Source: Cordylochernes scorpioides
Taxonomy: Eukaryota; Arthropoda; Arachnida; Pseudoscorpiones; Chernetidae
NCBI GenBank assembly: GCA_030710605.1
Contig: CP092870.1
Location: 49,817,061 to 49,881,060, forward strand
Length of the DNA: 64,000 bases
Reading direction: 5' to 3'
Shown here piece by piece: positions 30,870 through 41,559 of the stretch. The notes below the pieces were generated by a model that worked only from the letters and a program-made list of their open reading frames with translations, was not told the origin of the DNA and searched no databases. The position numbers and the translations under genes are program-made. Numbering within the stretch: position 1 is the stretch's first letter; the number at the start of each line of letters is the position of its first letter.

Positions 30870-31110
30870 GCAATAACGCGCCATCTATATATATAAAATG
30901 AAAGGATTTAAAAGCACGAATGTTTCTTTTATACAGTATTAGAGCTCTGAAAAGCGGTCTGGTGGATTAAATTGGCGAAACCGCTGGGAGGGTTCACCAC
31001 TGATGAGCCAAGCCCTCCCAATATATTTTTTCATCGCAGTAAGGATAGTAGAAGTTTGTATTATGTATAAAAGAAACATTCGTGCTTGTAAATCCTTTCA
31101 TTTTATATTT
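30870..31110. mobile_element. MITE C, palindromic
   Basis: AACGCGCCATCTATATATAT, AAGCGGTCTGGTGGATTAAA, GGCGAAACCGCTGGGAGGGT, CATCGCAGTAAGGATAGTAG, with inverted outer ends. Confidence 0.7.
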
Positions 31111-31439
31111 ATTGCATCATCTCTTATTTATTCCGATTTTTATAGGATTTTTAATAGAGATTAAGTTTTCTTTACCAAAAATAGACGAAATGAATATTTA
31201 AATGAAACTGTCGAAGTATGGATGTTTAGGCGATGGAATTTAGACCCTCTAAATTTCTACATGAATGGCGAATTTCTATCATAAATATTATAATTTATTT
31301 TTAATTTAGAAAGAGAGGTTGCCTCCAGAATTGTTTATAACCGAGATTTTGATTGATATGTGAATATTTTGACGCTGTATTGGAGGTTCATAGTGAAGTG
31401 TTTTTCCAACTTAGTTTCTATAGGAATGTACTCGCAATT

Positions 31440-31735
31440 GTTCTTTATACATTGAAATTACGTTCGGAGGATATTAATAGAATCGCCGAATGCCGTGGTC
31501 CATTTGGACGAGGAAAGTGAAGACTAGAACGTGGCTGATTCCACACTAGCCTGTTCAGTGATTAGCTAACCATGCACGAAGGAACGTAGGGCATTGGACA
31601 TGTGTCAGACCTGGAGGCTGTTGTTGGGTTCTACGCTGCCTGGAGTACAGGATATACTCCATCTATTATTTCTTACTGTGACGAATCTGTACAAGACCGA
31701 TGGTCGTGATAGAGCTTTGTGTGTGTATATATATT
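31440..31735 (+). mobile_element. LINE 3' end-like repeat H
   Basis: Same as 6600-6880, here with GACATGTGTCAGACCTGGAG. Confidence 0.5.
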
Positions 31736-31789
31736 GAAATTATCACGTAAGTTTATCAAAGCTATGTGTCTCGTAATAATGAGATATGC

Positions 31790-32100
31790 CAACATGTTTT
31801 ATATCAAACAGCGCATTAACGGAAACATATCCTTAAATACCCATATCTTGATTTCTCTTAGGAAGCCTCTAGGACCAATATTTTTGGTAGTAGAGGTACA
31901 GCCTACACCACGTTGACGAGGGCCAACAGCTCGAAACATGTACATGGTTCGCTTTTCTTGATTTATCAATAAAATGGGTTGGCCAAATATCACGGAATAA
32001 GTTAAATCAACGTTTAGTTGAGTTTTGTTCCAATAGATGGCGCTCTGTAATCTAAAATGCTCGTGTCAACAGTCAAGATATGCTAATTTTGTTTTCAATA
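31790..32100 (+). mobile_element. Family B element, hammerhead near-canonical
   Basis: Core TTGACGA (31913-31919; C3 to T), stem II GGGC/GCTC, GAAA (31933-31936), then CATGTAC with ATGG able to pair back to CCAC. Ends AATAGATGGCGCTCTG. Confidence 0.68.
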
Positions 32101-32209
32101 TATACCACATATATATAAATGTTTTATAATTTTTAAGGAAAGTTATAGAACATTTTGATTTCGAATTGTCGAATTTAACTTAACTTATATATAAAAATAT
32201 ATATCAGAT

Positions 32210-32500
32210 AATAAAAAGACATATATTGGATTGAGAGAGAGAATAAAATATTTATTTGCCAATATTTCGGCTGGCTGAACGCAACCTTTATCAAGGCATT
32301 ACATTTTTGTATACACAAACTCAGCGCCGCATAGTGCTATAATATCAGAGTTGAAACCATTTAAATCATTTGTATATACAAAAGTGTAATGCCTTGATAA
32401 AGGTTGGCGTTCAGCCAGCCGAAATATTGGCAAATAAATCTTTCAATAAATCCAATATATGCCTTTTTATTATCTAATGATTTAAGTATGGGTTGCTCTA
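32210..32500 (+). mobile_element. Family D element, palindromic, hammerhead-like
   Basis: Right unit: TTGATAA (32394-32400), stem II GGTTGGC-GTTCA-GCCAGCC (32402-32420), GAAA (32421-32424), TATT, then GGCAAATAAAT pairing GGC with the GCC before the core. It deviates from the hammerhead consensus at C3 and G8. Confidence 0.65.
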
Positions 32501-32684
32501 TAATATATATATATATATATGGTAATTTAAGCCAACAAACCCATATTGTATATAACTTATGACAAGATTTTAATGTTGTATAATAGAAACACATCTGTAA
32601 ATGATTATACGCATTATTGACATGTGTCTTTACATCATCATATGTAATGTAATTTGTACAAACTGAGGATAAATAAATAAACTC

Positions 32685-33303
32685 TGTAATAGATTAAGAG
32701 TTGAGCTAAGCAAGAGATAGAAGTCCTAACGTCAAAATCGAGATAGATTTAGAATTCCCACAACAAGGTCTAAAAATGGGCCAGACCACCCACACTCTTG
32801 ACATCTGGTGGAATGCAAAGCTCCCTCTCACATCTGGTGACATGCAAAGCCCCCTTTCTCAGAAATGGCCCCTGTCGCATAAGGCCCCCCGTCTTAACCT
32901 ATAAATACAGTCACTTTACAGTCACTTGACAGTTAGTTCACCTCAGCGCAAGCCCACGTCGGTTATCACCAAGGTCCTCCTTATCCACCATGTAGTCAGT
33001 AAGAAATCTTCTATCTCTCCATCTTTCGCTCCTAGCTCAACTTTTATCTGTGCACGGAACTTTCTTAGTGCAACTGTGTCTTCGTTTTTTGTGTGGACAT
33101 TCCCAAGCTTTCCACTCTGCCTCGACCACGACTGCCTGCACTCTGTGAGAACTTTTAAAGTACTTACAAGGTGCAGAGAGGTACTGGAAAACTCCCCATC
33201 CTGACTGTTCCTCTTGGTCAACACAGTATAGCGAGAGTCAACACTTCATCATCACAAAGTTAGTCGACAGGATTCTACAAGAGCTACCAGAACTTCAACT
33301 TAT

Positions 33304-33307
<4 letters not shown>
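32685..33307 (+). mobile_element. Possible solo LTR with TATA box
   Basis: Starts TGTAATAG and ends ATTACA (TG...CA, short inverted ends), about 620 bp and GC-richer than its surroundings. CTATAAATACAG at about 32900 is followed by repeated CAGTCACTTNACAGT. Its right flank is the (TA)n tract, so no target duplication can be seen. Frames inside are unrecognised on both strands. Confidence 0.35.

Positions 33308-33385
<78 letters not shown>
33308..33385. repeat. (TA)n microsatellite
   Basis: Uninterrupted AT dinucleotides, about 75 bp. Confidence 0.97.
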
Positions 33386-33387
<2 letters not shown>

Positions 33388-33653
33388 CACCCATACCTCG
33401 CATTGCGTCGGGGTAATGTTCCAAAAAAACACGACGCAAATTGAAACGACGCAAAGTGGAAATAAATTGGCGCAATCAAAAACAAAAGTGTTGCCATATT
33501 TTAGGAAAAAAAAATTAAAAAATTAAAGACTCGAATCCAAAACAACGCAATCTCGAAAATCTAACGACGCACAGTGAAAATCAGTAAAAATTAAGCAGCG
33601 ACGCAACTTCGAAAAAAACGCAAAACGAAACGAAGCAAAGCGAGGTATTGGTG
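33388..33653. mobile_element. Pogo/Tigger-like MITE with TA duplication
   Basis: TA-CACCCATACCTCGCATTGCG ... inverted CACCAATACCTCGCTTTGC-TA. Internal units repeat CGACGCAA. TIR and TA target fit pogo-type Tc1/mariner. Confidence 0.8.
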
Positions 33654-33679
33654 TATATATCTTATGTAAAAAAAAAAAG

Positions 33680-34010
33680 AGATTTTCTGTTGTATTTTGA
33701 TTGCTATTTATATAGAATTATTAGCTGTTGCTTGATTTTAGTATGCAGTCGTGGAAAAGATTATAATAAAATTAGTTATCAAAAATAGCTTTAATTGCGC
33801 TAAAGGAATATATAAAAACATAATTTGATAAAAGTACTGCCTGGCTTAAGGCGTAAGAATCTAAAAAAATGAAAAGCTTATTTACATAATTTAAGCCGGC
33901 CATCGGGAAACAACAACAATGGGTTATCTGGCGGTCGATCCAACAGAGTAATTTAATCTATGAAATTATAATTCCGAAATAAAATAATTATTCTATAACA
34001 TATATATATA
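33680..34010 (-). mobile_element. Family E repeat, minus
   Basis: AAAAGTACTGCCTGGCTTAA and GCCGGCCATCGGGAAACAAC. Confidence 0.55.
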
Positions 34011-34289
34011 TATATATACTAGGCTGTATTTAAAGTTCGTTACCATAACTGAAATTTTAAAATACACCTTTTAGTAATAATATATAAACAAAAAATAATT
34101 ATTCATTGAAGTAGAGACGGTCATTTTAATAACAGCCAGCCATATTTTGGCTTTCAATTTGATAACGATACCATTTTAGGAATTGAAAAAGTCACGACAT
34201 GAAATTTCGACGTCTAGGAATGTTTCAAAGTGCATTTCCCTTAGAATGGAGCCATGAACCGAATTAATTCAAAATTAGATGGAGGCAAT

Positions 34290-34425
34290 ATCCGAGCAGC
34301 GTGAAACAGGCTGTACCACTGCGAACAAAAAATATTTTTAGTCTCAGAGGCTTCTTGAAAAACCAAGAAATGGTATTTTAAAGCCAAACATGCGTAAATA
34401 CGCTTACAACATGAGAAAATAATAG
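34290..34425 (-). mobile_element. Family B fragment, core lost
   Basis: CAGGCTGTACCACTGCGAAC to AAACATGCGTAAATACGCTT. Confidence 0.45.
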
Positions 34426-34549
34426 AATAAAATATAGCTTTAGTAACTTAGTGAGATAGCTACCAAACAAACAGTAGGATATACATATATAAGCTACTAC
34501 CTTCAACCAGTAATCTAGCGTGGGGTCCATATTTACATAGGTAAGTGTT

Positions 34550-34905
34550 TATATTATGATGCACTAGCGCGCCATCTGTTATGAAATTTGAGACTATTTT
34601 AGACGCGTAAGATTCTTTTTGAAATTGATCAATTTATATAAACAATGTAATTCAACTGCTCTCAAAGCTTATGTCCATAGTTTATCTAAAATACCCATTC
34701 TAAGGGTCTAGTAACAGTATCACTATAAAAGGAAGTTCCAAAAATGCAATATAACAGCGGTATGGTAGATTAAACTGGCGAAACCCCCTGGAGGGTTCAC
34801 CACTGATGAACCAGGGGCCCTCCCATTAATTTTTCCATTGCAGTAAGGGCAGTAGAAATTGTTTAATTTCAAAAAGAATCTTACGCGTCTAAAATAGTAT
34901 TCATA
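34550..34905. mobile_element. MITE C, palindromic
   Basis: ACTAGCGCGCCATCTGTTAT on the left, TCTTACGCGTCTAAAATAGT on the right; centre GCGGTATGGTAGATTAAACT. Confidence 0.75.
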
Positions 34906-35682
34906 GGTAAGTGTGGAGTGAAAATTCCGTGGAACAACAAAGAGAGAGATGAATTGGGTTAAAATCTAATAAAAACTTTGACAGGACGTTGACACATTTA
35001 TCATTTAACTTCCGCAAAGTTGAGAGTAATTTAAAACAATTCCGTAATGGTTCCAAAATTAGAATTGACAATGTGAACATGATAGATTCCGGTCGTAAAC
35101 CAATTAGTGGCCTTCAACTTGTGACTACAGAGTTCTCCACAGAATGGAATAATTTCTCTTTTCATTGAAGGTAGAATATAACATCAGCGGGGTCGGTGGA
35201 AGGATGGTTTAAATCAGGGGTAAGCAAACTGCGGTTCGCGAGCTACATGCGGCTCTTTGGATGTGAAGCTCTTTATATAGTTCCATATGTAAATATTGTT
35301 TATGTGAATACTATTTATATATGTATATTTTAATACTTCAAATATAATCTGTGATAACCAAACAGCAAAAAAAAAAAAACATAAACAGATGCATTAAAAT
35401 ATCAGAAACATACAAAAAAAATATGGGCAAATACTATCCCATAGATGTCTTCTATATATAACACAATAGTTCACGAATTTATTAAATTTAATTTGAAGTC
35501 TCGAGATATCGTTCAACCAGCACGTATCATCCACCATGCACGTATATTTTCAAATATTTGTTATTAACACAGAAAGAATGTAATATATTTTCTCTCTCAA
35601 TATCACAAGTATATTTAAAATATGTAAATAATAATTTGTATATAAAAATAGTATTTATCATTAATTAATTAAGGTGATATCC

Positions 35683-35770
35683 CTGTTGAAGGACGGACAA
35701 GTCCGATAGCTTGAAAATAAAATTTGTACAAGAAACTTAACCCTGTGGAAGCTTCATTTATTTTATTCTA
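35683..35770 (+). mobile_element. Family N hammerhead fragment
   Basis: CTGTTGA (35683-35689), GGAC...GTCC, then GATA for GAAA, and the tail GTACAAGAAACTTAACCCTG. Confidence 0.55.
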
Positions 35771-35849
35771 TTTAATATTGGTAATAAAAAATATTGTGGC
35801 TCTTTAAAAAAAATTGATATTTAGTAAATTCGATCAAATAATCCCTTGA

Positions 35850-38757
35850 ATTATAATTAAAATAAAAACATAAAGCCTCCAGGGAAAAGTTTCTTTTAAA
35901 AATATTTTTTATTTAAAAAATCTCGAGCTTTCGGGCAAGTACGCCCTTCTACGGGAGAAAATGCTTCATATGATTAACACGCCAATGAAATATGATTTAA
36001 AATTAAATAAAGTCAATTTTCTGTTTACATTTGCTTTAAAAGCACGATCAACGCGGGCTTCTGTTGCGCGTGCTTCACTTGGAGGTTATGGGCTGGGCTC
36101 AGGGAATATCTATATATATAAAAATGAATGTTTGTATGTTTGTTGGTCTGTTGGTATGTCCGGTATACAAATTCGCAGTAGTTCACTAATTCAAACCAAA
36201 ATTTCCATACATAGGTAAAAAATAACGGGGGTGACGATAGGCTATTTTAAAAAATATATAAATCAATTATTAAAACTATATATTCAAATTATTCAACTTA
36301 GCTCACGAGCAGCGCCCTCTATCAATACTAAAAGGTTATAAATACGTTTAAACCAATCGTGATGAAACTTTGGGAAGATGTTTAGTATACTACCGGGATG
36401 GTTTCTGGCTAATTACTCTTTAGAAATAACCTTTCGTTGCATTTTTATTTACAATAAAACGTAAATTCACTAGCAATCAGCGCCCCCTCGCGGCAGACGT
36501 ATGGCCTTAAATAGCCTCGCATGAGCTTATTTGTAACGTCAAGCTTAGCCTATAGGTTAGGTACACAGCTTCGTACCCCCGCAACCTAGGTTCGAGGCTC
36601 AGGGTGGGTGTTTTTTTTTTTTCATTTCTTTTATATTATTGTAGCAAATTATTAAAAATATTATTTTAATTAAAATGTACGTTATATATATATAAAAATA
36701 TATATAAAAAATATATATATAAAAATATATAAAAAAAATATATATATAAAATATATAAAAACATATATATAAAAATGAATGTTTGTATGTTTGTTTGTTG
36801 GTATGTCCGGTATACAAATTCGCAGTAGTTCACTAATTCAAACCAAAATATCCATACATAGGTAAAAAATAACGGGGGTGACGATAGGCTATTTTAAAAA
36901 TATATATAAATCAATTATTAAAACTATATATTCAAATTATTTAACTTAGCTCACGAGCAGCGCCCTCTATCAATACTAAAAGGTTATAAATACGTTTAAA
37001 ATCTAAATCTTCTCAATATTTTATTAATAATAGTTCGCTTAATAACACATATAATATAAATATTTATATAATAACTGCTCTAATTTGAAATATTTGGTAG
37101 GTTTTATTTATTTATATATTTTCATTTTTAGATATAACTGATCTAATTCGCCGTTTAAAATATCTAATAATAGTTCGCTTAATAACTAACTGATCTAATT
37201 CGCCGTTTAAAATAGTTCGCTTAATAACACATATAATATAAATATTTATATAATAACTGCTCTAATTTGAAATATTTGGTAGGTTTTATTTATTTATATA
37301 TTTTCATTTTTAGATATAACTGATCTAATTCGACGTTTAAAATAACTGCTCTTGAAATATTTGGTATGTTTTATTTATTTATATATTTTCATTTTTAGAT
37401 ATAACTGATCTAATTCGCCGTTTAAAATAACTGCTCTAATTCGAAATATTTGGTATGTTTTATTTGTGTTCACTATATTTCTATTTATTTGAGGTATTAT
37501 AATTTCCATGTTTCAAAAACCTATTTCAAAAAGGTCGTTAGAAATATGTAAGGCCTGAAATAGCTTTACATGCGAATATTTATGATGCCAAGCGTGGCTT
37601 AATGGTTAGGTGTATGGCTTCGTATTTCCACAACCTTGGTTCCAAACTTAGCCTGGGTGCTTTTTTTTTAAATATTATTGAAGCAAAGTTTTTTTTTTTT
37701 ACAGTACCAAAATTTCCATATATAGGTAAACAAATACGAGGAAAACGATAGGCTATTTTAAATTATATATAAATTAAATATTAAAACTATATATTCAAAT
37801 TATTCTACTTAGCTCACGAACAGCGCCCTCTATCAAGGTTATAAATACGTTTAAAATCGATATCTTCTCAAAATTTTATTAATAATAGTGTGTTCGCTTA
37901 ATAATTAGAATACTTGATCTAAATCGAGATATTTATAGACGCTCGCTCGATTTGAAGCTTTACACATGTGTATATCGTAACTAATCTAACTGTAAAGTTT
38001 GGAGCGGGACGTTTCACAAAAGTGACGTCCACGGTGCCAATTTATAATTGTAACGAATAGTATTTGAATAAAAACATTTAATCGGGTAAAACCCGGGCGT
38101 TGCCCGGGTCATTCGTCTAGTAATGTTATAAATTTCCGGAATATCTATTCTTCTGTTGATGCTATTGTGCTTTCTAGATATGATGGATTCTATTATTAGT
38201 CTCTGTAGTCTATTGGGGATGTTGGAGTAATGGGTCTTTGGTTCTGATAGGGAGAAGGAATGGCCTGTTTCTCTTATATGTTGGTATACTAAAGATCTAC
38301 TGTCTTGATTATCGATATTTCGTTTATGTTCTGATACTCTTATATTTAAATGTCTGCCGGTTTCGCCGACATATTTGGTTTTGCATTCGTTGCATTCTAT
38401 GGAGTATATGGCATTCTTAATATTGGAAGGATAATAAATGGTATTGTTCTTTGTTATGGGGTTTCTTAGTAACGAATTTAAATTAGGTGAGTTTCTGAAA
38501 AAGGTTTTGATTCCAAATTTCTTCAGATGACGGGCTATAGAAACAGATACTGGTGAATAAGGAATACTGCTAATAGATTTATAGATTGGGGAATTCTGAA
38601 TTTCAGAGGGGCTATAGAAATGTCTTAGAATAAATGATAAAGGGTATTGACAAGTCTTTAGATTTCTTATAATATTCTGAATTTCTTCTGTTTTAAAAGT
38701 TTGAAGTGAACAATGGCTATGGATACGTTTAGTTAAGGTCTTTACGGTATTGATTTT
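35850..38757 (-). pseudogene. Penelope-like element fragment (minus copy), split by a Helitron
   Basis: Minus-strand copy of the element at 38795-39517, in two parts (38121-38757 and 35850-36108). It extends further 5' than its partner, covering residues before YKSISSIPYSPVS (HFYSPSEIQNSPIYKS and upstream, where the RT C-terminal part should lie). It encodes the GIY-YIG endonuclease region, then the 3' tail with a hammerhead-like motif (35929-35954). It is broken by the Helitron at 36109-38120 just before the ORF stop. 5'-truncated. Confidence 0.8.
36109..38120 (+). mobile_element. Helitron (non-autonomous), 2,012 bp
   Basis: Starts TCTATATATATAAAAATG after target A (36108) and ends with the hairpin ACCCGGGCGTTGCCCGGGT followed by CTAG (38117-38120) before target T (38121). 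The other Penelope copy shows the empty site AT. The 5' end segment recurs internally at about 36764-36990, so a second Helitron or tandem copy is nested. No Rep/helicase ORF; internal part rich in diverged tandem repeats (CTGATCTAATTCGCCGTTTA). Confidence 0.9.
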
Positions 38758-39282
38758 ATGGCTGAGTGGGCAGTAGGAGGAAAAACGGATATAGTCTATA
38801 AATCTATTAGCAGTATTCCTTATTCACCAGTATCTGTTTCTATAGCCCGTCATCTGAAGAAATTTGGAATCAAAACCTTTTTCAGAAACTCACCTAATTT
38901 AAATTCGTTACTAAGAAACCCCATAACAAAGAACAATACCATTTATTATCCTTCCAATATTAAGAATGCCATATACTCCATAGAATGCAACGAATGCAAA
39001 ACCAAATATGTCGGCGAAACCGGCAGACATTTAAATATAAGAGTATCAGAACATAAACGAAATATCGATAATCAAGACAGTAGATCTTTAGTATACCAAC
39101 ATATAAGAGAAACAGGCCATTCCTTCTCCCTATCAGAACCAAAGACCCATTACTCCAACATCCCCAATAGACTACAGAGACTAATAATAGAATCCATCAT
39201 ATCTAGAAAGCACAATAGCATCAACAGAAGAATAGATATTCCGGAAATTTATAACATTATATTCCCTGAGCCCAGCCCATAA
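38758..39282 (+). CDS. Penelope-like GIY-YIG endonuclease domain (partial, 174 codons)
   Basis: C-terminal part of a Penelope-like polyprotein. The start codon lies in the junction with the inverted copy, so the native N-terminus (reverse transcriptase) is missing. Residues about 20-65 (IARHLKKFGIKTFFRNSPNL) form the RT-endonuclease linker. About 70-105 hold NAIYSIECNECKTKYVGETG followed by RHLNIRVSEHKR: the CX2C zinc-binding pair, the YVGETGR GIY-YIG core and the catalytic Arg region. The later HIRETGHSF supplies the His. The family cuts target DNA for insertion. The frame is open to the stop, so the copy is young; it cannot act alone without RT. Confidence 0.88.
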   Translation: MAEWAVGGKTDIVYKSISSIPYSPVSVSIARHLKKFGIKTFFRNSPNLNSLLRNPITKNNTIYYPSNIKNAIYSIECNECKTKYVGETGRHLNIRVSEHKRNIDNQDSRSLVYQHIRETGHSFSLSEPKTHYSNIPNRLQRLIIESIISRKHNSINRRIDIPEIYNIIFPEPSP

Positions 39283-39517
39283 CCTCCAAGTGAAGCACGC
39301 GCAACAGAAGCCCGCGTTGATCGTGCTTTTAAAGCAAATGTAAACAGAAAATTGACTTTATTTAATTTTAAATCATATTTCATTGGCGTGTTAATCATAT
39401 GAAGCATTTTCTCCCGTAGAAGGGCGTACTTGCCCGAAAGCTCGAGATTTTTTAAATAAAAAATATTTTTAAAAGAAACTTTTCCCTGGAGGCTTTATGT
39501 TTTTATTTTAATTTAGT
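38795..39517 (+). mobile_element. Penelope-like element, plus copy (5'-truncated)
   Basis: Holds the GIY-YIG ORF and a 3' tail with the hammerhead-like motif, ending CCCTGGAGGCTTTATG then AT-rich. Its left end meets the minus copy, giving a tail-out inverted pair, an arrangement typical of Penelope insertions. Confidence 0.85.
39408..39450 (+). ncRNA. Hammerhead-like motif in Penelope-like tail
   Basis: Core CCGTAGA (39414-39420) in place of CUGANGA, stem II GGGC-GTACTT-GCCC (39422-39435), GAAA (39436-39439), then GCTC with A-GC-U self-complementary and predicted cleavage after C39443. GAGA pairs with TCTC just before the core as stem I. Folding is good, but the core differs at two conserved bases, so activity is doubtful. 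Mirror copy at 35929-35954. Confidence 0.55.
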
Positions 39518-39589
39518 AAATTGTAATTTTTGACTCTTCCGACTCAGAAGTTTGCCGACCCCTGCTCTAAACCGTTGGTTTTCACAAGA

Positions 39590-39655
39590 AAAGCCAACCA
39601 CGAACCCGTTTCGGGCTGTAGGCTTTCGTCAGTGTGGTGCAGGCTGTATATATAT
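39590..39655 (-). mobile_element. Family B fragment with hammerhead core
   Basis: Minus: CTGACGA (39626-39632), degraded stem II, GAAA (39609-39612), then CGGGTTCGTGG, whose GTGG pairs with CCAC before the core. Confidence 0.6.
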
Positions 39656-39779
39656 ATATATATATATATAAATATTTGGATAATTTAAAAAAGGCTTATA
39701 TTAGATTGAATACAATAAATGCCTTTTTATTTTCTAAAGATTTGTGAAATTAACTCGGGAGCGTGTATAACACCAATGT

Positions 39780-39985
39780 CAAAGGAAATTCATAATTCTT
39801 AAAATTAAATATACTTCGGCCAGTAAATCTTTTTTATTATCCCAACGTTTCGACAAAAAAGTTTTAACACCTTGCCAAATGTTTAATTTTTTGTTTGTTC
39901 CTGACGAGGACAAAAGATTTTTGTCGAAACGTCGAGATAACAAAAAGATTTACTGGCCGAGGTATCTTGAATTTTAAGAGCTATG
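39780..39985. mobile_element. Family M hammerhead elements, inverted pair
   Basis: Minus unit 39795-39870 (GTCGAAACGTTGGG on the minus strand, core lost) faces the plus unit 39887-39980. Both end with AAAAAGATTTACTGGCC-type sequence. Confidence 0.68.
39887..39946 (+). ncRNA. Hammerhead ribozyme motif, family M (canonical)
   Basis: CTGACGA (39901-39907), 7-bp stem II GACAAAA/TTTTGTC (39909-39925), GAAA (39926-39929), then CGTC with predicted cleavage after C39933. Stem I: GAG with TTC (3 bp), a 2x2 internal loop, then AACAAAAA with TTTTTGTT-type sequence (39887-39895). All core bases are canonical. Stem III is the self-complementary ACGU. Confidence 0.8.
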
Positions 39986-40100
39986 AATGCCGGCCAAGCA
40001 GCCTCTATCTTTATGATAAAAGACATTCAATCACAATACTATAAAATAGACAAAACTATTGTTCTTTTTTATCTAATTCGATGGAGAAGTTATATATATA

Positions 40101-40261
40101 CAGTTAAACCTGTCTATAGCGCCTTCCTCTCTATAGTGCCCGATTTTAAATACGTAGTACGATGCGATTTACGTTAAAAGTGACCTGTCTATAGCACCCC
40201 CTCTCTATAGCACCCTATTTTGGTGAGTCCAAAGAGGGGACGCTATAGACAGGTTTAACTG
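40101..40261. mobile_element. Pogo-like MITE, perfect 20-bp TIRs
   Basis: TA-CAGTTAAACCTGTCTATAGC and its exact complement at the right end followed by TA. Internal CTCTCTATAGCACCC repeats. Confidence 0.85.
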
Positions 40262-40680
40262 TATATATTTTAGGAGGATCTTCAGTGAAAGTGTGTGTTA
40301 AATAAAAAAAGGTAAGGATTCAGTGATCACAAATTACACAACCAACAATTTTATTTAATTTGGGAAAGTTTCACACGACACACGACAATTTATGTGAATA
40401 ATGTGACAGCTTTGTGTATGGATACCACCACTTTGTTGATTGCTTTTTTAGAATATTTTATCATGGTCTTTGTAGAATAAAGTTTTCTTGAACTAATCTA
40501 CGGATTGATAAAGTTTTTTTAATTTAGTTTCTGGTGTTGATGGCTTTCCGTGATGTTTTTATTCGACACACAATTCGGACCCGTTTCAATTCGTAAATTT
40601 CACTGTGAATTAAGGTATGCAAACTTTCGTGAAGAATTGGCACACCATTATTATAAATCGTTTTGAAAATAGAGCCATCC
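40262..40680. other. No recognised element
   Basis: AT-rich; nothing supported. Confidence 0.3.
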
Positions 40681-40684
40681 ATAA

Positions 40685-40880
40685 TTAAATCTTTAAATAA
40701 TAAAAAATACATATATTGGATTTAATAAAATATTTATTTGCCAATATTTCGGTTGGCGCTGAATTTGTTCATATAAAAATGTAATGCCTTGATAAAGGTT
40801 GGCGTTCAGCTAACCGAAATATTGGCAAAATAAATCTTTTATTCAATCCAATATATGCCTTTTTATTATCTAATTATTAG
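40685..40880 (+). mobile_element. Family D element
   Basis: GCCTTGATAAAGGTTGGCGT and ACCGAAATATTGGCAAAATA, with an inverted partner at the left. Confidence 0.6.
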
Positions 40881-40979
40881 AAATGTGAATAAAATAGTAC
40901 AAATGTGATATTGTACTGGAATAAGGTGCATAAATTATGTTTATCCCACTACAATATCACATGTGTACTATTTTTTTTC

Positions 40980-41265
40980 ACATTGATTTGTGTTCTCACG
41001 CAATTCTGGCCTTAACTACCCGATCATGATGTTTCAGAATGCCTAAATGATCAATTTTTTGTTCATTGAGGTACAGCTTGCATCACGCTGATGAGGGCCA
41101 ACAGCCCGAAACGCTTACTTGGTTAGCTTTTCTTGATTAATCAAGAATGGGTATTTGGATATTCTGGAATAATTAAAAATCAATGAATAGTTGATATTTA
41201 TTCCGATAGTTGGTGAAAGCCATCAACAACTTTTAGTTGCACGATAAGGAGATGCCCCTTTCTTT
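40980..41265 (+). mobile_element. Family B-type element with canonical hammerhead core
   Basis: CTGATGA (41088-41094), GGGC-CAACA-GCCC, GAAA (41108-41111), then CGCTTAC where other copies have CGCGTC, so the cleavage site has changed. Confidence 0.7.
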
Positions 41266-41559
41266 CTTCATAATTATTATACATTTTTCAATAGGTGTTA
41301 GACTTCACAAATTTAAATATTCTATAACAGATTGTACATTTCGTACCGATCTATTTAGGCAAAGGCACACATCTTGTGTTGAAAAAAAAAATCATTTTTT
41401 AGAATTTAGGGTTAAGAGATATTTATGTTACCTTATTTATGATGTTGACAATATATGATTGCGGTCAAAACATTTAATTATAAAAAGTACATATTTATTG
41501 GTCTTGCTATATATTTTTAAAAGAAACAGTACATTTTAAGAAATTAGAACTACAAAGAG

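Larger units (their letters stand above)
35215..39564. mobile_element. hAT element containing nested Penelope-like and Helitron insertions
   Basis: Ends CAGGGGTAAGCAAACTGCGG and (reversed) CAGGGGTCGGCAAACTTC are classic hAT termini. Flanks GTTTAAAT / CTCTAAAC are diverged 8-bp duplications of GTCTAAAC. Own hAT sequence is 35215-35850 and about 39520-39564. Confidence 0.8.
35190..39590 (+). mobile_element. SINE 1 copy split by a 4.35-kb nested stack
   Basis: The head GGTCGGTGGAAGGATGG at 35190-35206 resumes at 39565 as CTCTAAACCGTTGGTTTTC, exactly where the hAT at 10595 split another SINE 1 copy. Confidence 0.75.

Noticed and set aside
32926-33224. About 92-codon frames on both strands
   Set aside because: No recognised domain; lie within a TATA-containing LTR-like repeat and are probably non-coding.
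33284-33497. Poly-IY minus frames
   Set aside because: Translation of the (TA)n microsatellite.
38238-38420. 60-codon frame at 38238 and its identical partner at 38960-39142 (minus)
   Set aside because: Antisense of the GIY-YIG coding region in the two inverted Penelope copies.
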